NCBI GenBank assembly: GCA_963978545.1
Contig: OZ021724.1
Location: 96,765,792-96,829,791, forward strand
DNA length: 64,000 bases
Source of the DNA: Linyphia triangularis
Taxonomy: Eukaryota; Arthropoda; Arachnida; Araneae; Linyphiidae
Direction: 5' to 3'
The notes under the pieces were generated by a model that did no database searches, was not told the DNA's origin, and saw nothing but the letters and a program-made list of their open reading frames with translations. The position numbers and the translations under genes were made by a program. Shown piece by piece: positions 39,661 through 51,970 of this stretch; position 1 is the stretch's first letter, and each line of letters starts with the position of its first letter.

Positions 39661-40248
39661 GGGGCCTGATCATCGCCTAGGCCCACAAGGCCCGGGTCTT
39701 GCTCCCATGACTTTAGGGGGCCCCGAAATTGGCTGTAAACCACCTTTGTTTCACAAAAGCTATGCGAATATCTAAAACCTGTATAAAATAATTTTTACAT
39801 AAAAATCATTTCGTATTGATCTTGAACCGTCTTTAGTATCCCAGAGTGTATTTATTCAAATAAACAGTTTAAAAGCGTGAAACACAAGCTTTTTTGAAAG
39901 GTAGAGAAAAAAAGAATTGAATGGAAGTCTTGACTAATTTATAGTGAGATCAGCAAATGTCGACTCCGAAGTTGTGAATAATGCTGCAGGATATTGTCGT
40001 CACGGATATACACATTCTTATAGTGAAATGCAATGTTATACATAACAAAGTTTTTCTTTTTGATTTATAAATTTGATTGTTTGAAATTTGTTTCTTTGTG
40101 ATAAAAAACCAACTTTTAGAAAAAAATATTAACATTATTTCATCAACTTTTTCTATATTTCATGTTGATTCATTTGATTTTGCGTCTTTCCAATAAGTCA
40201 CCCGTTTGAAAAAAGGGCCCCCGAATGTGTCTGGGCCTTGGGCCCCGA
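39661..40248. mobile_element. 588-bp hAT MITE (family hAT-N2, copy 2)
   Basis: The octamer CTGCTAGC flanks both sides exactly (39653-39660 and 40249-40256). The left end reads GGGGCCTGATCATCGC. The inverted right end reads TCGGGGCCCAAGG. 'aggcccacaaggcccggg' matches the subterminal block of the 24007-24834 element, so both belong to one family. Confidence 0.82.
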
Positions 40249-40993
40249 CTGCTAGCATTGCAAAAACAATCTTTGAACAAGACAGTCTCCAACTGTTCAA
40301 TCACTTGTCACCATGGGTTTTGTCGTCCAAGGACACCCCTGATCCCAGTTAACATTTCTTTTTGTGATCTCTGGGCAAGAGCAAAAAGAAAAAAGAGCCC
40401 CATCATTTCCACTCGGTTATGGGAAGAAGACGATTCCAGAAATTTCATATAAGTGACCTCGAGACCACAATTGGACTGCAAGATAATGTTTGTTGACTTA
40501 ACAACCCCTTTAAAGGTGGGAATGTACCCAACACCCTGTAGAGGATAGGGGGTGCCTTCCCCCTTGGCTATTTCTTTTTAAACTGTGGAAGGAGACCAAT
40601 TACCCAAGTCCGGCTGAAAAAAAGGGAGTGGAATATCCGGGGGTCATCTTCCACCCCGCCATTCAATTCCCCTCCCCCCCCCCACTTTTTTGACTATCTT
40701 GGCAGATAAGAAATGGAAGGGTGGACATGAATGTTGATGATAGCACGGGGCTGTTCAGGGGCGGCTTAAGGGCCGTGCAAACTGTGCAACCAATTTTTTT
40801 CCCGGCATTTTTTTTTTTGGTAAATTTTGATTTTTTTTTACCAATTTTGATTTTTTTAAAAACTAAAGTTCTTCAATCATTTCGCTGCTGGATTTTCACA
40901 GTTTTTCACTTGACTGAAACTATAAGTATCATTAACCCCGGAACAAATTCTTGATGTTGGAATTTCATTTGCTCAAATTTCGATTGGTGAGTG

Positions 40994-41196
40994 GCCGACC
41001 AAACGGTATAGTGGTTAGCGTGCTAGCTTTTAGACCGCGAGGTTGCGGGTTCGAGTCCCGTGTTTTATAATTTAGGAATTAACATGGGTTAGGCATGGGT
41101 GTTTGTAAATGTATGTTCGCTTGTCTAATGACGAATGTTTCGGCGCATTATAGCCCTCGTGTTGCTGACGGCGCAAGATAATCTGAAAACAACCAA
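40994..41196 (+). mobile_element. tRNA-derived SINE, copy 1
   Basis: The head has an A box (TAGTGGTTAGCG) and a B box (GGTTCGAGTCC) in a tRNA-like arrangement. The body includes 'acgaatgtttcggcgcatta' and 'gccctcgtgttgctgacggc', ending 'ctgaaaacaacca'. The target duplication TCGATTGGTGAGTG (14 bp) flanks it perfectly. A second copy at 46536-46713 is very similar apart from a ~32-bp deletion after the B box. A true tRNA gene is unlikely because the acceptor arms do not pair. Confidence 0.9.
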
Positions 41197-42086
41197 TCGA
41201 TTGGTGAGTGAGTGATTTATGTCTCTTTTTACGTGTAAGTGTATCTGCCATTGCATTTGCATAGGACCATACGGCCACGCTTATCGGAGTAAAATGCAAA
41301 AAAATTTAATTATAAAGCTAATTTTGTGTGGTTCTCTTATCCGTTTTAGATAGTTTTTTAATAATTAACTTTCTTTTACTCTCAACTTCATCTTGTACTT
41401 TATTTTGGATGTGTATTTTGACAAATATTGAAAATAATTGATTCTATAAATAGTTTTTATGTAATGAAATACAAAATTCTATGCAATAAAAATTTATATA
41501 ACATATTCTAAGCAAAATGTAAATGAAATATAGCCAAATCGAATATTTAGAACTGATGGTTGTTAATAATAAAAAATCTTAAACTTCAAAAAAAAAAAAA
41601 AAAATCTGACATTCAAAATTTGCGTAGATGTTACAATATCACTAGGCCGGTAGTTTCTAAAGGCGGCCCGTGTCCAGTGGCGGCTGGTGCAGGGGGCCAG
41701 GGGGGGCCCGGCCCCCCTCACTTTTTTGTACCTAAGTCCCACTTCTATATTTTGTTTGGCTGTGGAATTAAAAAAAAAAAAAAAAAAAAAAAAAATGGAG
41801 AAATTATTATTGAAGCAGTCATCGGCTTCACCACATTAACGATTGTGGATTGAGCAATATTTCTCTTGTCACAAATTCGTAGAAATGTCAATCAATCACT
41901 ATCCTTTCTACAAAAACGCCCCCCCCCCCTCCCCCCGTCTCCCCTCATTCTTCAATGGATATTAGTTTTCCCCCACAGCTTGGGGACAAAATGACCCCTT
42001 CTTCAGACGATCTTGAATTTGAAACTATAGGGGGTAGAAAACCGTGGTTGTGACTTTCGAATGACCATCCTGGTTTTTGCAATGAG

Positions 42087-42125
42087 TTTTAGTAATGTGA
42101 TACCATGAGTATCACATTACCAAAA
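42087..42125. repeat. Near-perfect 17-bp hairpin
   Basis: 'ttttagtaatgtgatac', a 4-5 base loop, then 'gtatcacattaccaaaa' pairs except for one position. It lies in hAT-N1 copy C. Its role is unknown; a small foldback remnant is one possibility. Confidence 0.6.
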
Positions 42126-43044
42126 CACCCCTGCTTTCTCTGCTCTCGGGTGGAAGATTTTTTAAAAATTTCACTCTTTATTTTGCAAAATATATGAGTA
42201 TGATTTCCTCAGCAATTTGTTTTTGTTTCGATAATTTCTTCCCCTCTCCCCCGAAAAAAGTTTGAGTACTTAAATTTCGTCCAAATGTTCGGCAGTGGGT
42301 ATTTGTCTTACCACTCACACAGATATTTAGCATCATATTCAATTTTTAACGTAACTTTCAATTCGATAACCTTTAACAGAAGAATTTCTATACAGACAGT
42401 AAAAAGTTTCATTCTTCATAAAAAGAGTGATTTTACTAGAACTAAGTCACCGCATAATGATCTGTTAAAAATAAACGTCACAGGTAATTGTCGAGATATC
42501 TTTTTTTCCCAAATAGTCTCGTAAAATCCAGTATTAATTTAATTTTAAAATTTTTAACTGGTCAACATAACAAAAACTTAACTGATTGCAAATTTGTTAA
42601 TATAGCACATTCAAAGCTTTTAAGCCTTTAAGCGATGTCTTAAAAATAATTTACTTCATTTTTTTTATTTTTTTTTTTAAATCAAATAAAATTCTTTATT
42701 TAAATATTTACACCAAAGTTACAAAAGGGGAAATAGCTGTTGTGAGCTTCTTTTTTTTTTCTTTCTTTTTTCTTTAAATATATAATTTATGTAATATTTA
42801 ATAGAATTTTTTTTCACTGGGTTTTCTACTGAATTTTTAATTGTGTTATTAAATTATTTTTTTTCAGTCCTAACATTTACTTTTAAATTTTGGCTTTCTT
42901 TTTTTATATATACAGAATCTTTTATATACTTTCACTTATTTTATGTAATTCGTTTAACTTCGGAAGTTATCAAGGACCTTATGAATAAGGAGCTTTATGT
43001 TCCTACAGTATTGGCTGAAGTTGTAAAAATCTAAATCTACTTTA

Positions 43045-44885
43045 CTTTAATACTGTTTTATAGTGGTTACAACCCGTAGGCACTATGCCACTGGTCATAA
43101 ATGGGCCCGAAGGGCGATCATCATAAAATACAAAAAATCAAATTGGCATGAAAAGTTACATTGAGGGACGGACGGGACAGCACAAAAAAAAAGAAAGAAA
43201 AATAAAGAGTTTACATAAGATAAACAAAAGCAAACGCTTCTGTGTACAAAAAATAAATCGTTAAAACCAGAGATTTTAACGCCAACTATCGGGGCTAAAA
43301 AACAAAACAAGAAACTTGCGTGTCAAAAGTAGAAAAAAAAAGGGGGGGGGGGGGGGTCTGTAAAAGAAAGAGTAAAATTACAGAATGTGAGATAAAAAGG
43401 CTACTTGTTGAAACTTTTAGTCATAATAGCATCTGAAAGTACAAATGCAGCATAGGGTCTGTTTCGAGAATCACTTTGGTGTATTTCGTAGTCCAGACAT
43501 TCGTTAATGATAGAGCTATTTTTTGTAGCCTTTTTGTAAAAAGAGATATTTAATTCTGCAAGATGTTGGGTAATAGTGTCAATTTTTAAGTCTCTGTGAA
43601 TGAGATTGTTTCTAACAAAAATGCTGGCATCAACCATGTTTCTAAGAATTTTGTTTTGCATGATCTGTAGTCTGTTAATGTCTTTGGGTGTGCAGGTAGC
43701 CCATGCAGGGGACGCATATGTAAAAACTGGCCTAACTGCACTTAGGTAAAGTCTTCTTTTGTGGTTGAGCGGGAGTGAGGAATTTCGATTAAGAAGTGGA
43801 TAGAGTTTACCAACAATTCCAAAGGTTTTTTTGATCACACTGGTGATGTGATCCGACCAGTTAAGTTTAGAATTGATGGTAACACCAAGATAATTAGCTT
43901 TTTTAACATTGGGTATAACTTCATTAAAAAGGGTGATTTCCTTGCCATTGATTTTGTTTTTCTTACTATTTTTAGCAGTGGTACATAGAACTTGAGATTT
44001 GCTAGCATTTATACTAATTTTCCATTTAGAGCACCAGGATTCAATGATGGGCATTTTATTTTGAAGGTTTTTCAGGGCGTTTGGAGAATTAAGTGATTTA
44101 GTGACAATGGCCGTATCGTCTGCGTAAAAAGCAGTTAAGCAGTTCCTGTCATCTTGAAAGGTTGGGAAGTCAGAAGTATAAAAGTTGTATAAAGTGGGAC
44201 CCAAAATACTCCCCTGAGGGACCCCGGCCTTAATAAGTCTGGTAGAGGAAATAGATTTGCCTACTCTCACTCTGAAGGACCTTTTATCCAGGTAGCTCCA
44301 GATGAGGTGGACAATGTCATTTGGGATATTGAAAGAGAGGAGTTTGAATAATAAGCCGTAGTGAGAAACTCTGTCAAAAGCCTTGGCGACGTCCAACATA
44401 AGGATGGCAGTGCTTTCATTGCGGTGCTTAGCAGCGCCCACGAATTCCAAAATTCTAACCAGTTGTCTGGTTGTGCATCTGCCCCTCATAAATCCAAATT
44501 GCTCTTTTGGAATGTGATCAATAAGTGGAGAGAATCGATTGAATATAATTCTTTCGTAGACCTTGCCAATGCTTGGGAGTAAACTAATTGGTCTATAATT
44601 AGAAGGAATGGTGGGGTCTTTACCTGGCTTATGGATAAGAATAACCATGGCCTCTTTCCATATGGAGGGAAAATAAGCAATGCTTAGGCATGCATTGAGA
44701 ATATTCGTAATATGATCGATAGTTTTGGTAGGAATGTTTTTGAGCATTTTATTGGAGATATGGTCGTAACCAGGGGCTTTTTTATTTTTAAGTTTTTTAA
44801 TAATGAAGGACACCTCATCAGTGGTGGTAGGGGTAATGGAGAATTGAATTTGAGAATTTTTCCAAGTCTCGACAGTGTGCATAAA
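43045..44885 (-). mobile_element. 5'-truncated Jockey-clade LINE
   Basis: The minus strand holds a reverse transcriptase frame, about 350 bp of 3' UTR, and a probable tail of 'attaaagtaaagtaga' around 43030-43060. The 5' side ends abruptly near the first codon of the frame, with no endonuclease domain, so the copy is 5'-truncated as LINE insertions usually are. It interrupts hAT-N1 copy C. The exact target duplication was not found. Confidence 0.75.
43401..44882 (-). CDS. Jockey-clade reverse transcriptase (5'-truncated ORF2, intact frame)
   Basis: A 493-codon uninterrupted frame. Visible reverse-transcriptase motifs in order: NKKAPGYD (33-40), NYRPISLLPSIGKVYERI (95-112), QFGFMRGRCTTRQL (128-141), the first catalytic Asp in LMLDVAKAFDRV (D164), GVPQGSILGPTLYN (220-233), the YADD box FYADDTAIV (252-260), and ANYLGVTINSKLNW in the thumb. 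The tail has the YASPAWATC motif typical of Jockey elements. The endonuclease half is absent. The methionine at the start is only the first available codon. It cannot retrotranspose by itself, although the polymerase frame looks undamaged. Confidence 0.93.
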   Translation of the reverse strand: MHTVETWKNSQIQFSITPTTTDEVSFIIKKLKNKKAPGYDHISNKMLKNIPTKTIDHITNILNACLSIAYFPSIWKEAMVILIHKPGKDPTIPSNYRPISLLPSIGKVYERIIFNRFSPLIDHIPKEQFGFMRGRCTTRQLVRILEFVGAAKHRNESTAILMLDVAKAFDRVSHYGLLFKLLSFNIPNDIVHLIWSYLDKRSFRVRVGKSISSTRLIKAGVPQGSILGPTLYNFYTSDFPTFQDDRNCLTAFYADDTAIVTKSLNSPNALKNLQNKMPIIESWCSKWKISINASKSQVLCTTAKNSKKNKINGKEITLFNEVIPNVKKANYLGVTINSKLNWSDHITSVIKKTFGIVGKLYPLLNRNSSLPLNHKRRLYLSAVRPVFTYASPAWATCTPKDINRLQIMQNKILRNMVDASIFVRNNLIHRDLKIDTITQHLAELNISFYKKATKNSSIINECLDYEIHQSDSRNRPYAAFVLSDAIMTKSFNK

Positions 44886-45110
44886 ATGATGTTATGATGT
44901 TAAAAATATTGGTATCTTGCATTAAAAAAGTTTAATCTTCAGGGTTGTTAAACTTTTAAACTTCTCTTCATCAACATGAGCTAATTTAATTTGTTCTTAA
45001 GTATTCTTAATCTAATAAAAATATAAAATATTTATAGCATGTTTTTCATTTCAATCCATTTTTAGAGGTGATTAGTTATAAGGGGGAGGGAGCAAAACGG
45101 TGTGTTCCAA

Positions 45111-45142
<32 letters not shown>

Positions 45143-46535
45143 CAATCTTAGAGTAAGACCCAGTAGTATTCGAGCAATTCTAAAAGTAATAACACTGTCC
45201 ACGGTCGTCATAATCACTGACCACTGGTAACCATTTGAGGAAGGCAAGTCTCACATTTAAATCCTCAACGCATGGACTTTGGAATGTTTTATGTATAAGG
45301 GGATGTATATTGCATACAAAAGGGTAAAGGCGTCTATTGCTTCAAAAACCGTGAATTTTCAACCGTGAATGAGTATTTCTTACTGAAATATTAATAAATA
45401 GATATGCATTAATTCTAAGTTCGAATGAATAATTTGAAACCCAAACTTTATATTTTTTTCCTATGAATTCTCTACTCCATTTTTTAATTTTCAAAAGTCC
45501 TGAAGGTGTAAAGGCATTATAACTCAAAGTGTCGTCCCCCATGCTCAAGCGAAACGCCATCTTTGTTACAATAATTCTTTTTATTGAAATATTTATTTTA
45601 TTAAGTTTTATTTAGATAATTTAATTATGTTATTAATCTTGTAGTTTTGTTTGTATGTGTATTTGAGTAACATTTGCAAAATTACATGAAATTCATGTAT
45701 TTTGATATTTAAAAGTTTTTTTTTTTTCAATTAATTTAATTCGGGCCCCCTCACTTTTACTACCCACGAGCCGCCACTGATTTCCTCTGTAGGTTGAATC
45801 ATATGGATCCTTCCGCTGAAAGAATATAGTTCCAGGAAACTCGTGCATTTTCTAGTAATAATAATAACCTGAGCAAATGATTTTTTATTAAACGTACTAA
45901 ATGTGTTGAAAATAAATGCTTTTGAGTTTCAATCTTATTCATATTTTACTTTCCTGACCAAGAATATTTTAAGAGTATTAGCGAATCATGCTTAGGTTGA
46001 GCTCTTTGTCTGACATCACTCACTTGGCGAATCTAATTGGCGCGAGAATATTTACTTCGCCAATGTTTACTTGAACGACGCTGTTTTAAGCATAGAGGCA
46101 TTACATTTAATATATTTTAATTCATTATTTAATTAATATATTTAATATTTCCATGCGAGAATTCTTCATTTAGGTTATTGAGTTTTGCTGTAAGAAACTT
46201 AACAGTGGTTGTGCTTGGCATTCTTGAAAACAAATTTGTAATATTTAAGTAAAAAAATTTCGGTCAATTTTTATGTCATTTATATAAAGTTTTAAATTAA
46301 TGCAGTACATGTAGGATTTTATGTGTAAATATTAGCTCATTTTTCCAAAGGGTGATAGTTGCATAGAATGTAAATGTCATTATATGCTAATTATCTTATA
46401 CATAATTGCCGAAAAACGAATAAGATATTAGAAAAATTTCAAAATGTTTGATTTTTGTAGAAATTTTAAAATATCTTTTTAATTTAAAAAATATTAAGTA
46501 TTTAAGTTAAATTTCGAAGGCCAAACAAAGAATTG

Positions 46536-46713
46536 GTTGGTTGTTTTCAGATTATCTGGCACCGTCAGCAACACGAGGGCTATAATGCGCCGAAACATTC
46601 GTCATTAGACAAGCCAACATACATTTACAAACACCCATGCCATACACGGGACTCGAACCCGCAACCTCCCGGTCTAGAAGCCAGCACGCTAACCACTATA
46701 CCGTTTGGTCGGC
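46536..46713 (-). mobile_element. tRNA-derived SINE, copy 2
   Basis: Inverted copy of the SINE at 40994, with the same A and B boxes and body. The target duplication AACAAAGAATTG (12 bp; 46524-46535 and 46714-46725) is perfect. It lacks the ~32-bp segment found after the B box in copy 1. The plus-strand frame across it is an artefact. Confidence 0.9.
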
Positions 46714-46815
46714 AACAAAGAATTGACTCTAAAAGATTAAAACGTAGTTTCGCACATATTTCAATTTAATTTTTTATATAATATTTTTTGTTATAATTTG
46801 TATAATACCAAAATA

Positions 46816-46850
<35 letters not shown>

Positions 46851-49800
46851 TTTTTAGAAACAGTTTTTAAGATAAATGCTGCTTGCAGGTAAAATATTCA
46901 AAATGAACAAAGAATTTTAGTTATGCTTTCAACTGCACAATTTGTAGACTTAGTGATAGAATAGAGATTAAGATTTTAGCAAAACGTATTAGATTACGAA
47001 TATTTTAAGTTTTAACTAAAATATTTCGAAAAAGTAAAAAAAATCCTCAATCATTAAAAAAAAAAAAAAAAAAACTTAACAAATACCCATTTTCATGTAT
47101 TAATTTTCTTTCGGAAAAGTATCTTTTTCCAACAAGCACTTTTTCGTAATGCCGAAAAAATACGGGGAAAATGCATCTATTCCCTCACTCCAAAATAGTT
47201 TTTTTTCTTTCTCGAATGATTATTTAATTAGGCAAGATATTTTGGCGATAATCGCAGCAAATCTGCCAACACGGTTCATCCTATCTCCCTGCAATTCCAT
47301 GGCAACTTCACATAAGAATGGAATCACACCGCCGCGCCGCTGAAACCGGTTCACGCCTTACTGAGTTGGAGTTTAGTATAGTTTGTGAGCGTGATATATA
47401 AATTACTCTCTTTCAAATAGGTATAGAAGTGATATATTACATCTTAGCCCTAATGATTGTCTTATATGTAATACAAACACGGGACCCTTCTCATTAAAGT
47501 ACTATGACTAATGAATGCAATAATGGATAAAGTCGCAGTGGTATTCCATGGGTTTGTAATTGCACTTTCTAAAGTTTTCCAAGGTTAGCTCGCAGTCGAT
47601 TTCAACACACAAAAGACTTTTATTAAAAGATATTTTCTGATATTGAATTTAGATGGCTTCATAGCCTGATAGAGCCTCACGTGACTGCTATTGAACCGTC
47701 GGAGAACTCTTAGGATAGAAGTAAATGAGTTGTGTAGGAATCCTGTTTTGTTACAGTCGCAGTATGTGGAAGTAATATTTTGAGGAATTTCAAATATTTA
47801 ATATATTAAGGGTAATATATGCTATATTTTGAGCCCACCTAATTTGGTTATCATTTGAAAAAAAGTAATTTACTTTTCTAACGAAAAAGCGTCGCCTACT
47901 ATTTTAAATAGCGCATTATAAATCTCAAAATCACTACCGGCATATTTTTTTCTCATCTTTCAAATCGCTCATTTGGAAAATTATTGTCGCAAAAGAAAAT
48001 CCTAAATGTATAGGAGAGGTAACAGAAGAGATTGCATTACCTCAGGCAATAGATTAATGACCTTATATTACTTATCAGGTCATGTAGAATTTGCTGGGCG
48101 TGATATCTTTGAGAATTTTAATACGTAATAAAGAGTAGTAGGAGACCTAGTTTATGGATGTGAAGTATAAAGCACTATGTATTGTTTACGCTTTTAACTT
48201 TTTTTTACAGCATAAAATCCTGAGACTTAACATCATTGCATTTCCTAAAAAAGATTTATCCAAATATCTAAAAAGAGTTTCTGCAAATACATTTACTACG
48301 AATTTATCAGTAAAATTGTCTTTTTTTTTATTCATTAAGTATAAATAAAGTTTGTGGTTGTTCTAGCAACCCAAAAGTCCTCCTAAACATTTTACATTGT
48401 TAACAACAACTGTCGAAAAGACATGATAATGAATACCTCAACCCCTTAACCATCTGGTAAGATACGCCCCGAAATGCGCAGTAGATGTTGACTTAAGAAA
48501 CCATTAATAGAAAAGATATCAGTGTCAACTTTGTTCGTTGGGGTTCTCAGTTGTCCTTTGTAGAAGAGAAGAACTTAGAATATCCTCCTATGGAGAGGTA
48601 CAATAGGGTGAATGCTGCTCTACCTGGTACCTGGATAAGAATACGACGAATTTTGATTTGCTTGATTGCTGAAGAATCCAGAGGAACGCTAACAAACGTA
48701 TGATGAGTAGTTCACACCTTCAGGATTTCTTTGTATTTTAAGAGAAAGAGATGTGCTTGCTTGAAATGGGTTGAATATAAATTTTTATTTAAAGTAATTA
48801 GCGTGTGGAAAGACTATAAACTTTATCATTCTGGGAGATGATGTAGGACAGAACTTGTCAATTTAATAGGTTTGGCAACATTTAATCACAATAAATTACA
48901 CATTCACAGAACTGAAGATGTTTGCAAAAATGTTGATGATAAAATTGTTATTAAATTATTTAAATTCAAAGAAATGCATAGGAAATGAAGTGCGGTAACT
49001 GTTATTCACTTTAAAAAAAATTTAAGTGGATAAAAACAAAATTACCAACTTGGTTTTTTCACTAATTTTCTAAAAAGTATAATGTTTTCACTAAACCAAG
49101 TTAATTATGAAAAATGGTCTTAGTTCACCTTATCAAACAATTTACTTAATTCACTAATCCAACCAACTTTTTTTCTGCTAAATCCGAGCGCAAGTGAAAA
49201 GTGTTTAGTGACAGCAGGCTATCACATACAAACACAATCTGTTTTAAAAACAAATTATTGAATGCAAAAGAATTTTATGAGTTAAACCTAGCTAAAGTAC
49301 GAATTAAAAAAAAAAACCTAATCTTTCATCAAATTCCTCCGTTTTTGTCTTTCTTACATTTTTTCGAATTTATACTTTTTTTAATTTAAACTAGTTTAAA
49401 CATCAGAATGCCTTTTTTTTTACACTGTAATATTTCCTTAATAATATTATATACTCAGATTAAATTCATTTTACCTTAATCTATTATTTAGTTTCATACT
49501 TAATCTGAAGTGTTTACTAAAATCATTTACATTTTATTTATTGAAATGTCGCCATTGAAATTAATATCTTTATTAAAATACTGATGCTAAAGTAAACCTT
49601 TAAAATTACAACTACTTTTCAAGTCTTCAGAACTTCTTACTTGTGTTCAGAACCACTTTTAAAATGACGTTGATTGAGAGTAATGGAATCATTTGTAAGC
49701 AAATGTTCTTCCTTATTGAAATCTTATATTCTAAAGAATACAAAACATTTATTTTCATCTTATATTCACAGTATGGCAATCTTTGTCCATTGAAGTGACA

Positions 49801-51190
49801 GGGCCCCAATAATCGCAGAAATTTGGATTGCCGAAAAACCGAACAAAGAACAGGAAATTTCAGCTATAGGGTAAAATGGCAGTAATTGTCGTCTGTTGTA
49901 CTATTGTTGTGCGATCCTAGGGGGGGGGGGGGGACAAGTGAAGGGTAAAAGAAGTAATTTGCAACAGGCAAACAGACCCCACCCGCTGATCTCCTTTACT
50001 TCAGAACAATGTCAATCTGTTTGGAATACTATCCACTGTCTTTCCCTTGCTAGTGATAGAGTATTCAAATGATGATCGATCTTTCTTTGAAACTTACTAC
50101 CTGCTGAAATCCTTGCAAAAGCCCAACTCCGTTATACCCCTTGGCAGAAGCGGTCTTTGTTTCATCTCATTCTTAAAGAAAGGCACTGGACCAGACCATC
50201 ATCAATTTCGGTGGCCAGGTGCAAGAAATGTCACCTGGAACTTAAGGTTGTCGTGATGGGACCACTAGTTACTGATCTTGGTTCTAACCAGTAATAGTAT
50301 TTCTGTTAACCAATGGTCAAGGTGACGTCAAGGTGCAAGTACATGGTGGTAAGCTTTATTCAAGAGGCTCCATTTTCAGAAAAATGTCACGGTTGAATTC
50401 CTTTAACTGGTTTTAGTTGACAGACGGGGCATATATTCAGGGTCCAAAGGGATTTAAAATAGAAGGATCTGGAAAACATATTTATCCCGGAAATGTAGGA
50501 CTTCATGGAGGTAGGAATAAACGAGTGGTTTGCTGTTGATTTGAAGATATGGTTCGTGCCAAACCAGGGAGTTTAAGGGTCAATGGAATCATAATTTCAT
50601 GAAAAGTAATAAAAATCAAAATTATTCTTTCATACAGACGAAAGAAAAATTTATAGTCAATGAACCATCTAGGAGCAAACCCGAGACAAATTTTTTGCAA
50701 ACTAGTTTTTTCCCCTATTGATTTTCACCAATTTTTAATACATTACATAACTTAAGGCGTTTAAATCCAGACTAAAAATGTATTCTAACTCATAGTCTGG
50801 TACGGAGTTGAAGGGTGTAAAACGTTTTACCCGTCTGCTCCGATAGTATTTATGGAATGAAGAATTAAAAAATTTAATATAAAAATATATAAGAAAATAT
50901 AATCGTAAACACAATATTCTCCGTTGCGTGGCATTGTCTAGTAAAGAAAAAGAAACCAGATATTTCTCTTTTAAAGCGGTATTTGTTAATACTATCATTA
51001 AGAAAACTATACACCAAAAAAGAAAAATACTTTAAAAACAATTTAGTTGAAAATCCATAAAATCCTATCCAGGTTTCATTTATTGTAACAACAGCTTAAT
51101 TTTAGAATTCGATAAAGCTATGAAATCTGCTTTACATAGCCCATTGTTCTGCGAACACATATTAAATGTCGGCTGCTTCGCCTGAAAAGA
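46714..51190. other. Unassigned interior of the 13.1-kb hAT element
   Basis: Poly-A runs lie at 46817-46848 and about 47057-47076. A less A+T-rich patch with a CCGCGCCGC core lies near 47260-47350. A poly-G run is at 49921-49933, and a slightly G+C-richer patch with a 69-codon plus-strand frame at 50047-50256 and one TGACGTCA at 50323-50330. None of these can be assigned to a gene. Confidence 0.35.
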
Positions 51191-51339
51191 AAACTAGGGG
51201 TGTGGAACATCGCACAACTTTCAATTACACTATAATAGTGATGTCAATTTGTGTCATTTACCGTTTTTATATTTTTCATCATTCATTCAATAAAAAAGGC
51301 CAGTTTCACGATATTTTTAAAACTAATTCTTGTATGAGT

Positions 51340-51372
<33 letters not shown>

Positions 51373-51970
51373 ACCTTGCCAAATAGATGATTTTAGCGAT
51401 ATACTTTTCAATAATTCTTATATTATCCTTTCTATTAAGTGAAACTGAGGAAAGGAAAAAAAATTATCGTTGATTAGGTATACTCAAGGAAATAGCACTC
51501 TGTGTTAAAGGCATTCGTTTTTCAACTTTTTACGCCATTAAAGCATTTTTACGGGAATTTCGGAGATGGGGATGCTTAGAGCACCTTAAGAGGCATTACC
51601 AGAGTGATTTTTATTAAAATCATTCGAGCCGTTTTTCAGCAATCATTGAAAACCATGATTTTTTCAGTGGCAGCTACCTTATGCGAATGCGCAATTTTGA
51701 CGAAAACCTTAATGGTAGGTTCCCCATCCGGCCGCCACTAATCCTCATACCAAATCTTAACATCGTAGGTCAATTTGTTCGAGAGTTATGCTGACCACAC
51801 ACACAGAGAGACAGACATTTTGTTTCGATCACTTTTTTTAAATCTGCATGTTCCAAAACGTAGAGAAATGCAAAAAAAAAAAAAAAAATTAAAAAAAAAA
51901 ACGCATTTTTTTTTGGACCGAATACTATTCTTTCATTACCCTATGTATACATGTGGGTAATTGAAAGTAA
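51191..51970 (+). repeat. Repeat RB, full-length copy
   Basis: It starts 'aaactaggggtgtggaacat', passes through 'gaatgcgcaattttgacgaa' and 'gtaggtcaatttgttcgaga', and ends 'gggtaattgaaagt'. Long A-runs lie at about 51343-51371. It lies inside the 13.1-kb hAT element. Confidence 0.75.

Larger units (their letters stand above)
41675..45779. mobile_element. hAT-N1 copy C, split by a Jockey LINE
   Basis: The left end CAGTGGCGGCTGGTGCAG matches the right end of copy A. The right end inverted, CAGTGGCGGCTCGTGGGT, matches the left end of copy A, so the copy is inverted relative to A. Terminal GGGCCC blocks are conserved. The flanking octamers do not match, so it may be rearranged or the duplication lost. 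A minus-strand frame at 45342-45560 (MAFRLSMGDDTLSYNAF..., then LKIKKWSREF) has a degenerate counterpart in copies A and B ('LKIKN' region), hinting at an ancestral gene. Confidence 0.65.

Noticed and set aside
40994..41066. Functional tRNA gene
   Set aside because: A and B boxes are good, but acceptor arms do not pair, and the sequence continues into a body shared with a second copy. Both have target duplications, so it is a SINE.
41675..45779. Intact hAT copy with target duplication
   Set aside because: Both termini are present in the right orientation, but flanking octamers ('cccgtgtc' and 'atttcctc') do not match, so a single undisturbed insertion was not claimed.
46533..46769. 78-codon plus frame
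   Set aside because: It lies across the inverted SINE copy; the matching frame at 41072-41299 is the same artefact.
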